A DNA stretch of 64,000 bases from Streptomyces ruber (GTDB lineage: Bacteria > Actinomycetota > Actinomycetes > Streptomycetales > Streptomycetaceae): positions 62,001-126,000 of the forward strand of contig NZ_BMQK01000008.1 of NCBI RefSeq assembly GCF_014648075.1. Reading direction: 5' to 3'. Of the stretch, positions 1 to 8,281 are shown in pieces. A program made the translations under genes and the position numbers. Within the stretch, counting starts at the first letter, position 1; every line of letters starts with the position of its first letter. The notes below the pieces were generated by a model that saw only the letters and a list, made by a program, of their open reading frames with translations, did no database searches and was not told the DNA's origin.

Positions 1-1085
1 CGCATCTCCTCGGCGCCGGCCCCGCGCAGCACGGTCTCCCGGGCACCGAGCGCGGTGACGACCGCCTCGGGCACGTCCTCGGGGTCGTCGACGGGGGCGA
101 GCTCGGCCAGCCACACCCCGTCGGGCAGGGCCCCGGCCAGCGTCTCCCCCGCCTCCTGCGACAGCCGCGTCTTGCCGGATCCGCCCGGCCCCAGCAGCGT
201 GACGAGCCGGGCCGCAGCCAGGTCCCCCCGGATGGCCCCGATGTCGGCGTCCCGGCCGACGAAGGAGGTGAGCCGGGCGCGGAGATTACCGGGCCGGGGG
301 CGGGACGCGGTGCCGCCCGGCGGCCCGGGAGCGGCACCGGGCGCCTCATGTGCGTCCACGTCGGCCAGGTGCAGCAGTTCCTCGTGCAGGGCGCGCAGTT
401 CCGGGCCGGGGTCCGTGCCGAGGCGGTCGGCCAGGAGGTCGCGTACCTCCGCGTAGGCGGCCAGTGCCTCCGCCGGGCGGCCCGCGTCGCGCAGGGCGCG
501 CAGGCGCAGGGCCTGGAGGGGTTCGTCCAGGGGGTGGGTGTCGCAGAGGGCGGTGAGCTCGGGGAGGTACTCCTCGGCCTGGCCGAGGGCGAGGGCCGCG
601 GTCAGGCGGGCCCGGCGGGCGTCCAGCCGGCGCACCTCCCGGCGGGCCGCCTCGGCCGTACGGTCGGGGAGGTCGGCGAGGGCCGGACCCTGCCAGAGGG
701 CGAGGGCGTCGTCGAGGACGACGGCCGCCTTCGCCGGGTCGCCGTCGGCCAGCGCGCGCACGCCCTCCCCGGCGAGCCGCTCGAAGCGGTGCAGGTCGAC
801 GTCGTCGGGGCGCGCGGCGAGCCGGTACCCGCCGTCGGCCGAGACGACCGCGTCCGCGCCGAGGATCCTGCGCAGCCGCCCGACCAGCGCCTGCACCGCC
901 CCGGTGGCCTCGGCGGGCGGCTCTCCGGCCGCCCATACCTCGTCCACCAGCAGCCCCACGGGCACCGTGCGCCCCGCCCGCAGCGCGAGCACGGTCAGCA
1001 GGGCACGCAGCCGCGCCCCGCCGACCGGTACGGGGGAGCCGTCGGGGCGGATGGCCTGGGTGGTGCCGAGGACTCGGTAACGCAC
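1..1085 (-). CDS. SARP/AfsR-type transcriptional regulator with NB-ARC domain (partial)
   Basis: The minus-strand frame opens with a GTG at 1085 (VRYRVLGTTQAIRPDGSPVP) and stays open to the window edge, so the C-terminus is missing. Residues 1-90 form the OmpR-like winged-helix DNA-binding domain typical of SARPs. A bacterial transcriptional activator domain (BTAD, roughly 95-240, helical and Ala/Leu/Arg rich) follows. After a Pro/Gly linker comes the start of an NB-ARC ATPase with Walker A LLGPGGSGKTRL. This is the AfsR/SARP architecture; such proteins activate secondary-metabolism or developmental promoters by binding direct repeats. The target cannot be read from the sequence. The gene is divergent from the M50 protease gene, and the shared upstream region carries an 11-bp tandem repeat. 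Confidence 0.88.
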   Translation of the reverse strand, partial: MRYRVLGTTQAIRPDGSPVPVGGARLRALLTVLALRAGRTVPVGLLVDEVWAAGEPPAEATGAVQALVGRLRRILGADAVVSADGGYRLAARPDDVDLHRFERLAGEGVRALADGDPAKAAVVLDDALALWQGPALADLPDRTAEAARREVRRLDARRARLTAALALGQAEEYLPELTALCDTHPLDEPLQALRLRALRDAGRPAEALAAYAEVRDLLADRLGTDPGPELRALHEELLHLADVDAHEAPGAAPGPPGGTASRPRPGNLRARLTSFVGRDADIGAIRGDLAAARLVTLLGPGGSGKTRLSQEAGETLAGALPDGVWLAELAPVDDPEDVPEAVVTALGARETVLRGAGAEEM

Positions 1086-1174
1086 GGGCCCATTGTCCCT
1101 TGGGAACCGGCCGCACCGCCCGCGGGTTTCCCGGCCGCGTGGACCGGACGGGACGGCAAGGGGACGACAAGGAG

Positions 1175-1207
1175 ACGGAGAGGGGACGGAGAGGGGACGG
1201 AGAGGGG
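1175..1207. repeat. 11-bp tandem repeat, three copies, in the SARP upstream region
   Basis: The unit ACGGAGAGGGG is repeated three times head to tail between the divergent SARP and protease genes. The 11-bp period matches the spacing of direct repeats usually bound by SARP proteins, so an autoregulatory operator is possible. No binding is shown. Confidence 0.7.
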
Positions 1208-1326
1208 ACAGCACGGAAGGGACGGGGCGCGGGCAGGAGGAACCCTGGCCCCTGCGCGGGACGTTCCCCCCACACCACCGGTACGGTCGACCCGCACACC
1301 CGTCAGCACACAGCAGGAGCCTTCCG

Positions 1327-2124
1327 ATGACCACCGCCATGTCCCGCCGTAGCGACCGGAGGATCAGTCCGGTCTTCATCGGCATCGTCGCCGTCATGGC
1401 GGTCACGGGATGGGCCACCTGGACCGGCTTCGCCGAGCAGCCCGGGATCGCCGTCTTCCTCTTCGTGACCTCCGCGTGGATCGTCTCCCTCTGTCTGCAC
1501 GAGTACGCGCACGCGCGCACGGCGCTGCACAGCGGGGACATCTCGATCGGCGCGAAGGGCTACCTGACGCTCAACCCGCTGAAGTACACGCACGCGCTGC
1601 TGAGCATCGTGCTCCCCGTCCTGTTCCTGATCATGGGCGGGATCGGTCTGCCGGGCGGCGCGGTGTTCATCGAGCGCGGCCGGATCCGGGGCCGGTGGAA
1701 GCACAGCCTGATCTCGGCGGCGGGCCCGCTGACGAACGTGGCCTTCGCCGTGGTCTGCACGGCGCCCTTCTGGCTGGGTGCCATGGACACCGTGCCGTTC
1801 CCCTTCCGGTTCGCGCTGGCGTTCCTGGCGCTGCTCCAGGTCACGGCGGCGATCCTGAACTTCCTGCCGGTGCCGGGCCTGGACGGCTACGGGGTGATCG
1901 AGCCCTGGCTGTCGTACAAGGTGCGCCGCCAGCTGGAGCCGCTGGCGCCGTTCGGGCTGATCCTGGTGTTCGCGATCCTGTGGATCCCGGAGGTGAACGG
2001 CGCGTTCTTCGGCGCGGTCGACGCGATCCTGCGCGTCCTCGGGATCAGCGAGCTGGAGTCCTACTGCGGTCACAGCCTGTACCGCTTCTGGCAGGAGGAC
2101 GGCTTCTGCGCCGTGCCCCAGTGA
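1327..2124 (+). CDS. M50-family (site-2 protease-like) membrane metalloprotease
   Basis: A 265-residue multi-spanning membrane protein. The zinc-binding HExxH motif is HEYAH at residues 58-62 inside a membrane helix, and the third ligand motif is NFLPVPGLDGY at about 178-188, as in Rip/SpoIVFB-like site-2 proteases that cleave membrane proteins within the bilayer. It has no PDZ domain and is short for the family. A Gly-rich segment (LIMGGIGLPGGAVFI) precedes the second half of the core. The ATG at 1327 follows an AGGAG ribosome site; the longer open frame upstream is non-coding in character. The substrate is unknown. The C-terminus has several Cys residues (ESYCGHSLYRF, FCAVPQ), which is unusual. 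Confidence 0.85.
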   Translation: MTTAMSRRSDRRISPVFIGIVAVMAVTGWATWTGFAEQPGIAVFLFVTSAWIVSLCLHEYAHARTALHSGDISIGAKGYLTLNPLKYTHALLSIVLPVLFLIMGGIGLPGGAVFIERGRIRGRWKHSLISAAGPLTNVAFAVVCTAPFWLGAMDTVPFPFRFALAFLALLQVTAAILNFLPVPGLDGYGVIEPWLSYKVRRQLEPLAPFGLILVFAILWIPEVNGAFFGAVDAILRVLGISELESYCGHSLYRFWQEDGFCAVPQ

Positions 2125-2134
2125 GCTCCCCGGC

Positions 2135-2317
2135 TCAGCCCTGGGCCGCGGTCCTGCGCGCCTTCGCCTGGCGTACGTAGTACCAGGCCATGTTGGACGA
2201 CAGGCCCGCGAGCAGCACCCACACGATGCCGAGCCAGCTGCCCTCGACGAAGGAGACCACGGCCGCGGCCACGGAGAGCAGGCAGACGACGAGGGCGTAC
2301 AGGGCGAGGCGGGGCAT
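2135..2317 (-). CDS. Small two-helix membrane protein
   Basis: A 60-residue protein with two hydrophobic helices (LALYALVVCLLSVAAAVVSF and LGIVWVLLAGLSSNMAWYYV) and a short basic tail (RQAKARRTAAQG). It converges on the protease gene with only ten bases between their stops. The length, start ATG and membrane topology look like a real small Streptomyces membrane protein, but no function can be assigned. Confidence 0.65.
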   Translation of the reverse strand: MPRLALYALVVCLLSVAAAVVSFVEGSWLGIVWVLLAGLSSNMAWYYVRQAKARRTAAQG

Positions 2318-2415
2318 GGGGGTCGGCTCCTATCGGCATCGTCCCCACGGGACGGTCGGACGGGTGTTACGGCGTCCAGTGTCCCCCATGCCCCGGTTCG
2401 CCTCGCACGAGGTGT

Positions 2416-3168
2416 CTACACGTCGGTCAGCCGCAGCCCCGCGTGGGCCTTGTACCGCCGGTTCACCGAGATGAGGTTGGCGACCAGGGACTCGACCTGG
2501 TGGGCGCCTCGCAGCCGGCCCGCGAAGATGCCGCGCATGCCGGGGATGCGGTTCGCCAGCGCCTGCACGGTCTCGACGTCGGCGCGGGCCTCGCCGAGGA
2601 CCATCACGTCCGTGTCGATCCGCTCGATCTCCGGGTCCTGGAGGAGGACGGCGGAGAGGTGGTGGAAGGCGGCCGTGACCCGGGAGTCCGGCAGCAGCGC
2701 GGCGGCCTGCTCGGCGGCGCTGCCCTCCTCGGGCTTCAGCGCGTACGCGCCCTTCTTGTCGAAGCCGAGCGGATTGACGCAGTCGACGACGAGCTTGCCC
2801 GCCAGGTCGGCACGGAGGGACTCGAGGGTCGGGCCGTGCCCCTCCCACGGCACCGCCACGATCACGATGTCGCTGCGGCGCGCGGTCTCGCCGTTGTCGG
2901 CGCCCTCGACGCCGTGCCCGAGCTCCCGCGCCGCCTCCTGTGCCCGCTCGGCGGCCCGGGAGCCGATGATCACCTTCTGCCCCGCCCGGGCGAGCCGGTA
3001 CGCGAGGCCCTTGCCCTGCGGCCCGGTGCCGCCGAGCACGCCGACGACGAGGCCGGACACGTCGGGCAGGTCCCAGGGGTCCTTGGCGGGGGCCTTGGCG
3101 GGCCGCTGTGCGGCGGCGCCACTGGTGTCGTCGTTGCCGGCGGTGGGGGTGCTGTCGGTAGAGGTCAT
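2416..3168 (-). CDS. npdG: F420-dependent NADP reductase (NADPH:F420 oxidoreductase)
   Basis: A 250-residue protein. After a disordered 35-residue leader rich in Thr, Ala and Lys, a Rossmann fold begins with VVGVLGGTGPQGKGLAYRLA (about 41-60), the NADP-binding GxGxxG-type loop of the NpdG/Fno family. The strand IVIVAVPWEGH and the segment VVDCVNPLGFDKKG follow, then TAAFHHLSAVLL, where family members contact coenzyme F420. The enzyme moves hydride between NADPH and the deazaflavin F420 and so supplies F420H2 to mycelial reductases. It is cytosolic. The gene is transcribed alone, convergent with nothing close downstream. The N-terminal extension is a common actinobacterial feature. Confidence 0.9.
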   Translation of the reverse strand: MTSTDSTPTAGNDDTSGAAAQRPAKAPAKDPWDLPDVSGLVVGVLGGTGPQGKGLAYRLARAGQKVIIGSRAAERAQEAARELGHGVEGADNGETARRSDIVIVAVPWEGHGPTLESLRADLAGKLVVDCVNPLGFDKKGAYALKPEEGSAAEQAAALLPDSRVTAAFHHLSAVLLQDPEIERIDTDVMVLGEARADVETVQALANRIPGMRGIFAGRLRGAHQVESLVANLISVNRRYKAHAGLRLTDV

Positions 3169-3211
3169 GCGCCGACTCTACGGGTGCGGACCATGACACC
3201 GAGGGGCCGGT

Positions 3212-4291
3212 TCAGCCGAACGCGCCCGCCGGGATCCGGCGGAACGTGATCGTCTCGTACGCGCCGAAGTCACCCGTCTCGTACAGCAGGCCGACCGTGC
3301 CGTCGTCGGCGCGGACGAGGTCCGAGTAGGCGGCGGGCAGCCCGTCCACGGTGTGGGCCGGCCGCCAGGTGGTGCCGTGGTCGGTGCTGGCGCGGACCGT
3401 CATCAAGGCGCGGGCGCCGGGGTCGGCGGGCCCGGCGAACAGCAGCACGTCCGGGTCGCGGAGCTGGAGGAGGCTGCCCTCGACGACGGGGCCGGTCAGG
3501 CCCGCCTGCGGCCGGAAGGGCTTGACCAGGCTCTCGCCGCCGTCCTCGGAGTACGCGTCGGCGCGGGTGCCCGGGGACCGGGAGTCGGTGCGGGTGTTGA
3601 AGTAGACGCGCCCGTCGGGGAGCTCGGCCGCCGTGGTCTCGTTCGCGTTGACGTAGCCGTCGGTGTCGTCGTCGACGTACCCGATGCGCCAGGTCTCGCC
3701 GCGGTCGTCGCTGAGCAGGCAGTGGCCGCCGTCGTACCGGCCCTCGCCGGGATCGTCCCCGTCGGCGGGCGGCACGGAGTGGTTGGCGGGCACGACGATC
3801 CGGCCGGTGCCGAGCTGGAGGGCGTGGCCGGGGGTGGTGGCGTACCAGCGCCACTCCGGCCGCTTGGTGTCCTCGGTGATGTCCCGCGGGGCGGACCAGG
3901 TGGCCCCCTCGTCGTCGCTGTGCTGCACCCAGACGCGGCGCCCGTCCGCGGCGCTCACCTCGCCGCGGCGGATGGCGGCCTCGGAGGCGGCGGCCGCGTT
4001 GCGCACGTGGACGAGCAGGACGCGGCCGGTGTCGAGGACGACGGGGGCGGGGTTGCCCGCGAGGCCGTCGCCGTTCGCCGCGGCGACCTGGAGCGGGCCC
4101 CAGGTGCGGCCGCCGTCCGTGGAGCGCTTCAGCACGATGTCGATGTGCCCGGCGTCACTGGCGGACTCCACCCGTCCTTCGCAGAAGGCGAGCAGGGCGC
4201 CGGACCGCGCGGCGACGACGGCCGGGATGCGGAAGCTGGCGTACCCCTCCCGGCCCGCACGGAAGGGGACGCTGGTCTCGATCTCGGTCAT
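3212..4291 (-). CDS. Exo-alpha-sialidase (BNR-repeat glycosidase)
   Basis: About 359 residues. The protein has the six-bladed sialidase propeller: an N-terminal FRIPAVV motif (catalytic Arg), and several Asp-box/BNR repeats such as STDGGRTWG, SDDEGATWS, SDDRGETWR and STDHGTTWR. The segment NETTAAELPDGRVYFNTR fits the region with the catalytic acidic and arginine residues. It would hydrolyse terminal sialic acids. No clear signal peptide is seen, so it is either cytosolic or exported by another route. Two starts are possible: ATG 4315, or ATG 4291. I chose 4291 because GAGGAG stands six bases before it, inside the longer reading. Confidence 0.88.
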   Translation of the reverse strand: MTEIETSVPFRAGREGYASFRIPAVVAARSGALLAFCEGRVESASDAGHIDIVLKRSTDGGRTWGPLQVAAANGDGLAGNPAPVVLDTGRVLLVHVRNAAAASEAAIRRGEVSAADGRRVWVQHSDDEGATWSAPRDITEDTKRPEWRWYATTPGHALQLGTGRIVVPANHSVPPADGDDPGEGRYDGGHCLLSDDRGETWRIGYVDDDTDGYVNANETTAAELPDGRVYFNTRTDSRSPGTRADAYSEDGGESLVKPFRPQAGLTGPVVEGSLLQLRDPDVLLFAGPADPGARALMTVRASTDHGTTWRPAHTVDGLPAAYSDLVRADDGTVGLLYETGDFGAYETITFRRIPAGAFG

Positions 4292-4325
4292 GCCGCTCTC
4301 CTCGGGGTTGCTCATGGTTGCTCGG

Positions 4326-4387
4326 ATGCCCGGGCACGCTCGGGGATGGCCGGGCACGCTCGGGAGTGCCCGGGCTCGCTCGGGGCT
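4326..4387. repeat. Imperfect 21-22-bp direct repeats upstream of the sialidase
   Basis: Three near-copies of GCCCGGGCACGCTCGGG with small changes (one GGCCGGGC, one GGGCTCGC) stand head to tail just before the sialidase start. They could be a regulator site or simple repeat expansion. Nothing else is seen in this stretch. Confidence 0.6.
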
Positions 4388-4476
4388 TCCGGGTCAGGAG
4401 GCCCCTGTGCCCCGGCCGGGCGAACTCGCGGTGAACTCCGGGTCACGAGTGCCGGGTTGGGGCAGGATGCGTCCCC

Positions 4477-5082
4477 ATGGATGCCGTACGGGTCACCCTG
4501 ATGCGTGACGTGCTCGCCGGGACCGAGTGGCCGGCGGCCACCCGGCGTTTCGCGGGGGCGCTCCGCGGGTCCGTGGCCTCCTACGGCGGCGGGCTGCTGC
4601 TGGTGGGTACGCCGGAGTACGAGCCGTGGCACCTGGCCGCGCACCTGGTCGACGAGGCCGCGTGGGCGGGCACACCGGAGCTCGTGCCGACGCTCGTGCG
4701 GCACGGGGCGCGCCCTTCCGACCCCGCGCACCTCGCGGTGGGGCTGGGCCGTGTGACGGCCGCCCGGCGGGGCGAGACGCTGCTCGTGGTGTCGCCGTCC
4801 GCGCCGGGCGAGGTGCTGCTGGAGCGGGTGCGCGACGCCCGGCGGGCCGGTGCGACGGTGCTCGCGCTCGGCACCGGCGACCGGGAGCTGGACCCGATGG
4901 CGCACGAGTGCCTGACGGTGCCCCCGGACGCCGGCCTGGACCTGGACACGGCCCAGCACCTGGTGAGCGCGGCGGCGGGCGAGAACTCCCTCCCCGCCCC
5001 CCGACGGGGCCGCAACCGCCTGCGGGACCGCCTGTCCCGCCTGGCCGACCAGCTGACGTCCCCGCCGCCTGACCACTGGTAG
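4477..5082 (+). CDS. Conserved hypothetical protein with SIS-like half
   Basis: A 201-residue protein that I do not recognise by name. The middle (GETLLVVSPSAPGEVLLERVRDARRAGATVLALGTGDREL) alternates hydrophobic strands and an amphipathic helix much like the phosphosugar-binding SIS fold, and it is followed by LDPMAHECLTVP, as in SIS proteins. The N-terminal half contains GLLLVGTPEYEPWHLAAHLVDEAA. The C-terminal 30 residues are basic and Pro-rich (RRGRNRLRDRLSRLADQL). No catalytic residues can be pointed out. It stands alone between divergent and convergent neighbours. Confidence 0.7.
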   Translation: MDAVRVTLMRDVLAGTEWPAATRRFAGALRGSVASYGGGLLLVGTPEYEPWHLAAHLVDEAAWAGTPELVPTLVRHGARPSDPAHLAVGLGRVTAARRGETLLVVSPSAPGEVLLERVRDARRAGATVLALGTGDRELDPMAHECLTVPPDAGLDLDTAQHLVSAAAGENSLPAPRRGRNRLRDRLSRLADQLTSPPPDHW

Positions 5083-5121
5083 CACCGGCCCGGGTCCCCG
5101 GAGCGCCCGGCTCCCGCCCCC

Positions 5122-5349
5122 TCAGTCCCGGTCGTCCGTCCGGTCGCCGTCGCGCCAGCGGGGGTCCGTCTCCCAGTCCTCGGTGCGCTCGCGGGCGGTG
5201 TCGATCGCGCGGGCGGCCTCACCGGGGGACGCGTAGGGGCCCAGGCGGTCCTTGGCCGGGCACTCCGGGCCCTCCTCGACCTTCTTGTGCACCAGGCAGT
5301 AGTACCACTCGCCCGGTTTGCCAGCCGAGCGCTTCCTGAACAGGGGCAT
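5122..5349 (-). CDS. Small conserved hypothetical protein
   Basis: A 75-residue soluble protein, MPLFRKRSAGKPGEWYYCLVHKK onward, with a highly acidic/basic tail (ERTEDWETDPRWRDGDRTDDRD). The WYYCLVHKKVEEGPECPAKDRLGPY segment with two Cys suggests a small compact domain, possibly metal-binding, but no function is known to me. The ATG at 5349 has AGAGGAG nine bases upstream and was preferred over the longer ATG at 5397. It is divergent from map with about 70 bases between starts. Confidence 0.7.
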   Translation of the reverse strand: MPLFRKRSAGKPGEWYYCLVHKKVEEGPECPAKDRLGPYASPGEAARAIDTARERTEDWETDPRWRDGDRTDDRD

Positions 5350-5418
5350 GGTCACCGCTCCTCTCACCACGTCGCCACGGAACATCGTCCCCCGCACCCG
5401 CTGGTTAAACTCGCAGAC

Positions 5419-6276
5419 ATGTCTGGCCAGTCACTGCTCGCACCGGGGAAGCTCTCCCCCGCCCGTACCGTCCCCGGGAACATCCGCAGGCCCGAGTACG
5501 TGGGCAAGCCCGCTCCCACGCCGTACACCGGACCGGAGGTGCAGACCCCGGAGACGATCGAGGCGATGCGGACCGCCGGGCGGATCGCCGCGCAGGCGAT
5601 GGCCGAGGCGGCGAAGATCATCGCCCCCGGGGTGACGACGGACGAGCTCGACCGGGTCGCCCACGAGTACATGTGCGACCACGGCGCCTACCCCTCCACG
5701 CTCGGCTACCGGAACTTCCCCAAGTCGCTGTGCACCTCGGTCAACGAGGTCATCTGCCACGGCATCCCCGACTCCACGGTGCTGCGCGACGGCGACATCA
5801 TCAATCTCGACGTGACCGCGTACATCGGCGGCGTGCACGGCGACAACAACGCCACCTACCTCGTCGGCGACGTCGACGAGGAGTCCCGGCTGCTCGTGGA
5901 ACGCACCCGCGAGTCCCTGAACCGCGCGATCAAGGCGGTCAGGCCGGGCCGGCAGATCAACGTCATCGGTCGCGTCATCGAGTCGTACGCCAAGCGCTTC
6001 GGGTACGGGGTGGTGCGGGACTTCACGGGCCACGGCATCAACTCGTCGTTCCACTCGGGCCTGATCATCCCGCACTACGACAGCCCGCACGCCACGACCG
6101 TGATGCAGCCCGGGATGACCTTCACCATCGAGCCGATGCTCACCCTCGGCACCCACGAGTACGACATGTGGGACGACGGCTGGACGGTCGTGACCAAGGA
6201 CCGGAAGCGCACGGCCCAGTTCGAGCACACGCTGGTCGTGACGGACACGGGGGCGGACATCCTCACGCTGCCCTAG
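5419..6276 (+). CDS. map: Type I methionine aminopeptidase
   Basis: A 285-residue protein that removes the initiator Met from nascent proteins. The pita-bread fold ligands are visible: INLDVTAYIGGVHGDNNATY (two Asp ligands), GHGINSSFHS (His ligand and the second active-site His), TFTIEPMLTLG (Glu) and AQFEHTLVVTD (final Glu). The N-terminal stretch before EVQTPETIEAMRTAGRIAA, about 40 residues rich in Pro, is the extension usual in actinobacterial MAPs (type Ic). The ATG at 5419 starts the family-conserved N-terminus MSGQSLLAPGKLSPARTVPG. The gene ends in a strong hairpin terminator. Confidence 0.96.
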   Translation: MSGQSLLAPGKLSPARTVPGNIRRPEYVGKPAPTPYTGPEVQTPETIEAMRTAGRIAAQAMAEAAKIIAPGVTTDELDRVAHEYMCDHGAYPSTLGYRNFPKSLCTSVNEVICHGIPDSTVLRDGDIINLDVTAYIGGVHGDNNATYLVGDVDEESRLLVERTRESLNRAIKAVRPGRQINVIGRVIESYAKRFGYGVVRDFTGHGINSSFHSGLIIPHYDSPHATTVMQPGMTFTIEPMLTLGTHEYDMWDDGWTVVTKDRKRTAQFEHTLVVTDTGADILTLP

Positions 6277-6298
6277 CACCGTCCCCGGCCGGACGACG

Positions 6299-6329
6299 AG
6301 CCCGCTCTCCTTGAGGAGAGCGGGCTTTT
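6299..6329 (+). terminator. Intrinsic terminator of map
   Basis: A perfect 12-bp stem AGCCCGCTCTCC / GGAGAGCGGGCT with a TTGA loop is followed by TTTT. It is 22 bases after the map stop. Confidence 0.92.
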
Positions 6330-6396
6330 CCCGTGTGGCGGCGATCGGCCTCGGGTAGCGTCTTTTTTACCGACAGGACGTCGGGAAGGCGTTGAC

Positions 6397-6412
6397 TTAG
6401 GTAAGCCTAACC
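6397..6412. promoter_or_regulatory. Iron box (DmdR/IdeR operator) of the heme oxygenase gene
   Basis: TTAGGTAAGCCTAACC is a near-palindrome matching the DmdR1/IdeR/DtxR consensus TTAGGTTAGSCTAACCTAA. It lies about 53 bases before the heme oxygenase ATG. Repression by iron-loaded DmdR would make the gene iron-starvation induced. Confidence 0.85.
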
Positions 6413-6464
6413 ATGGAAGATGCCGAGTGGCTCTCGTCGCTCCTTCCGGCCCCGGAGGCCCCTC

Positions 6465-7130
6465 ATGAACCTGGACACACCCGTCACCGCGTTCTCGACC
6501 CTCATCCGCACCGCGTCCCACGAGCAGCACACGGAGGCGGAGACATCCACGTTCATGAGCGACCTGCTCGGCGGCAGACTGGGCGTGGACGCGTACACCC
6601 GCTACACGGAGCAGCTGTATTTCGTGTACGCGGCGCTGGAGAGCGGGGCGCGTGAGCTGGCCGGCGATCCGGTCGCGGGGCCGTTCGTCCAGCCCGAGCT
6701 GATGCGCCTCGCCGCGCTGGAGCGGGACCTGGAGCACCTGCGGGGACCCGGCTGGCGGTCGACGCTGGCCGCACTGCCGGCGACGCGGGCGTACGCCGAC
6801 CGGGTCGCCGAGTGCGCGCGCACCTGGCCCGGCGGGTACGTCGCCCACCACTACACCCGCTACCTGGGCGACCTCTCCGGCGGCCAGATCATCCGCGACC
6901 GGGCGGAACGGACCTGGGGCTTCGCCAGGAAGGGCGACGGCGTCCGGTTCTACGTCTTCGAGGACATCGCCAACCCGGCCGCGTTCAAGCGGGCCTACCG
7001 CGAGCTGCTCGACCGGGTGCCCGCCGACGACCTGGAGAAGCAGCGGATCGTCACGGAGTGCAGGCAGGCGTTCGCGCTGAACACCGCCGTGTTCCGGGCG
7101 CTGGGCGAGGAGTTCCCGCTCAGCGCCTGA
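6465..7130 (+). CDS. Biliverdin-producing heme oxygenase
   Basis: A 221-residue alpha-helical enzyme that opens heme to biliverdin, CO and iron. The proximal heme ligand should be His22 in SHEQHTEAETSTFM, which aligns with the HmuO motif AHEKAEHSTFM. The distal helix carries YLGDLSGGQ with its flexible Gly pair, also diagnostic. The ATG at 6465 has GGAGG eight bases upstream; the longer frame from 6420 would start inside the promoter. The iron box upstream and a heme-ABC ATPase remnant downstream both fit heme iron scavenging. The 3' end overlaps the convergent PhzF gene by 11 bases. Confidence 0.93.
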   Translation: MNLDTPVTAFSTLIRTASHEQHTEAETSTFMSDLLGGRLGVDAYTRYTEQLYFVYAALESGARELAGDPVAGPFVQPELMRLAALERDLEHLRGPGWRSTLAALPATRAYADRVAECARTWPGGYVAHHYTRYLGDLSGGQIIRDRAERTWGFARKGDGVRFYVFEDIANPAAFKRAYRELLDRVPADDLEKQRIVTECRQAFALNTAVFRALGEEFPLSA

Positions 7131-7812
7131 GCGGCCGCCGCTCCAGCAGCACCCTGCCGCCGACCTCCACCCGGCCGCCGGGCTGCGGTGCGGTCAGGAT
7201 CTGGGAGCCCGCGCCCTGGACGATGTTCAGGGCGCGGCCCAGCCGGGCGGTGAGCAGCAGGGCCGCGGCACCCGTCGCCTCGTCCTCGTCCATCCCGTCG
7301 TCGCGCCCCGGGAAGGCACGGGCGCGGACCCGCCCGGCCGCCTCGTCCTCCCACGCCCACGCATAGATCCTCCCCCACTGCCCGAAAGGCGTGGGAGGTG
7401 CCCCCACCCCCGGCGGCGGCACCTGCAACGCGTCCACCTCCGCCGCCGAGGCGTACCGGCGCAGGGTGCGCGGGGGCGCCCACTCCGGGCGGGCCTCGAT
7501 CCAGGTGAACTCGCCGTCCAGCCGGGCGCCGACGACTCCGGCGGGCGTGACCAGTTCGGGCACGTCGAGCAGCCAGGCCGCACCCACGCAGGGGTGCCCC
7601 GCGAAGGGCAGCCGTGACGTGGGGGTGTAGATGTCGATGACCCCGCGCTCGGGGTCGTCGACGAACACCGTCTCGCTGAAGCCGAGTTTCGCCGCGAACT
7701 CCTGCCGGTCGGCGGGGTCCGGGAGCGTCGAGCCCTCCCGGACGACACCCAGTTCGTTGCCGTGTCCGGCACGGGGGCCGCAGAAGACCCGCACCACGTC
7801 GTAGTCAGTCAC
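7120..7812 (-). CDS. PhzF-family isomerase/epimerase
   Basis: About 230 residues. It has the PhzF pattern: a diaminopimelate-epimerase-like double fold beginning TDYDVVRVFCGPRAGHGNELGVV, with GFSETVFVDDPE (the conserved Glu base region), LPFAGHPCVGAAWLL (the highly conserved AGHPTLG-like motif), and DEATGAAALLLTARLG (the E-x-PATGSAA-like C-terminal loop). Members isomerise various substrates; this one's substrate is unknown and a phenazine cluster is not present. Start chosen at GTG 7812, which gives the usual family N-terminus; GTG 7842 is also open. It converges with and overlaps the heme oxygenase gene. Confidence 0.85.
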   Translation of the reverse strand: MTDYDVVRVFCGPRAGHGNELGVVREGSTLPDPADRQEFAAKLGFSETVFVDDPERGVIDIYTPTSRLPFAGHPCVGAAWLLDVPELVTPAGVVGARLDGEFTWIEARPEWAPPRTLRRYASAAEVDALQVPPPGVGAPPTPFGQWGRIYAWAWEDEAAGRVRARAFPGRDDGMDEDEATGAAALLLTARLGRALNIVQGAGSQILTAPQPGGRVEVGGRVLLERRPLRR

Positions 7813-7857
7813 CCGCGCATTCAACACCAATCGCGACACCACCTGTCAGGAAGCCGA

Positions 7858-8280
7858 ATGACCGTACCGGACAAGCCGGCCGACCCCGTCGGGCCGGACT
7901 TCTCCGCGCTCAGCGGCGGCGAGCGGGCCCGGGCCGCGCCGGCCCGGGTGCCGGCCCAGCGGGCGCCGCTGCTGCTGCTCGACGAGCCGACCGCCGCGCT
8001 GGACCTGCGCCACCAGGAGCTGGTGCTGCGGGTGTGCCGGGAACGGGCGCGCGCCGGGGACGCGGTGGTCGTCGTCCTGCACGACCTGGGACTCGCGGCG
8101 GCGTACGCGCACCGGGTGGCGGCACTGCACGGCGGCCGGGTCGCCGCCGAGGGCCCGCCCGATCGGGTGTTCACGGACGGGCTGCTGTCCGAGGTGTACC
8201 GGCAGCCGGTGGAGGTGTTCCCGCACCCCCGCACCGGCGAGGTCTCATCGCGCCGAGACGCGACCTGGGTGACAGCTGAG
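7858..8280 (+). pseudogene. Remnant of heme ABC transporter ATPase (HmuV-like), 5' half lost
   Basis: The reading frame starts MTVPDKPADPVGPDFSALSGGERARAA and then gives a clean second half of a HmuV-type ATPase: signature LSGGE, Walker B LLLLDEP, D-loop TAALDL, H-loop VVLHDLGLAAAYAHRV, and the HmuV C-terminus PVEVFPHPRTG. Walker A and the whole N-terminal half are absent, and the helix after the signature reads AAPARVPAQRAP with two helix-breaking prolines where the family has Leu/Val. No partner permease or binding-protein genes remain. It cannot bind ATP as it stands. The frame runs on for 200 codons after the homology ends, through repeats and into the next gene. It is most likely the 3' scar of a deleted hmuTUV operon beside the heme oxygenase gene. 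Confidence 0.82.
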
Positions 8281-8281
8281 G

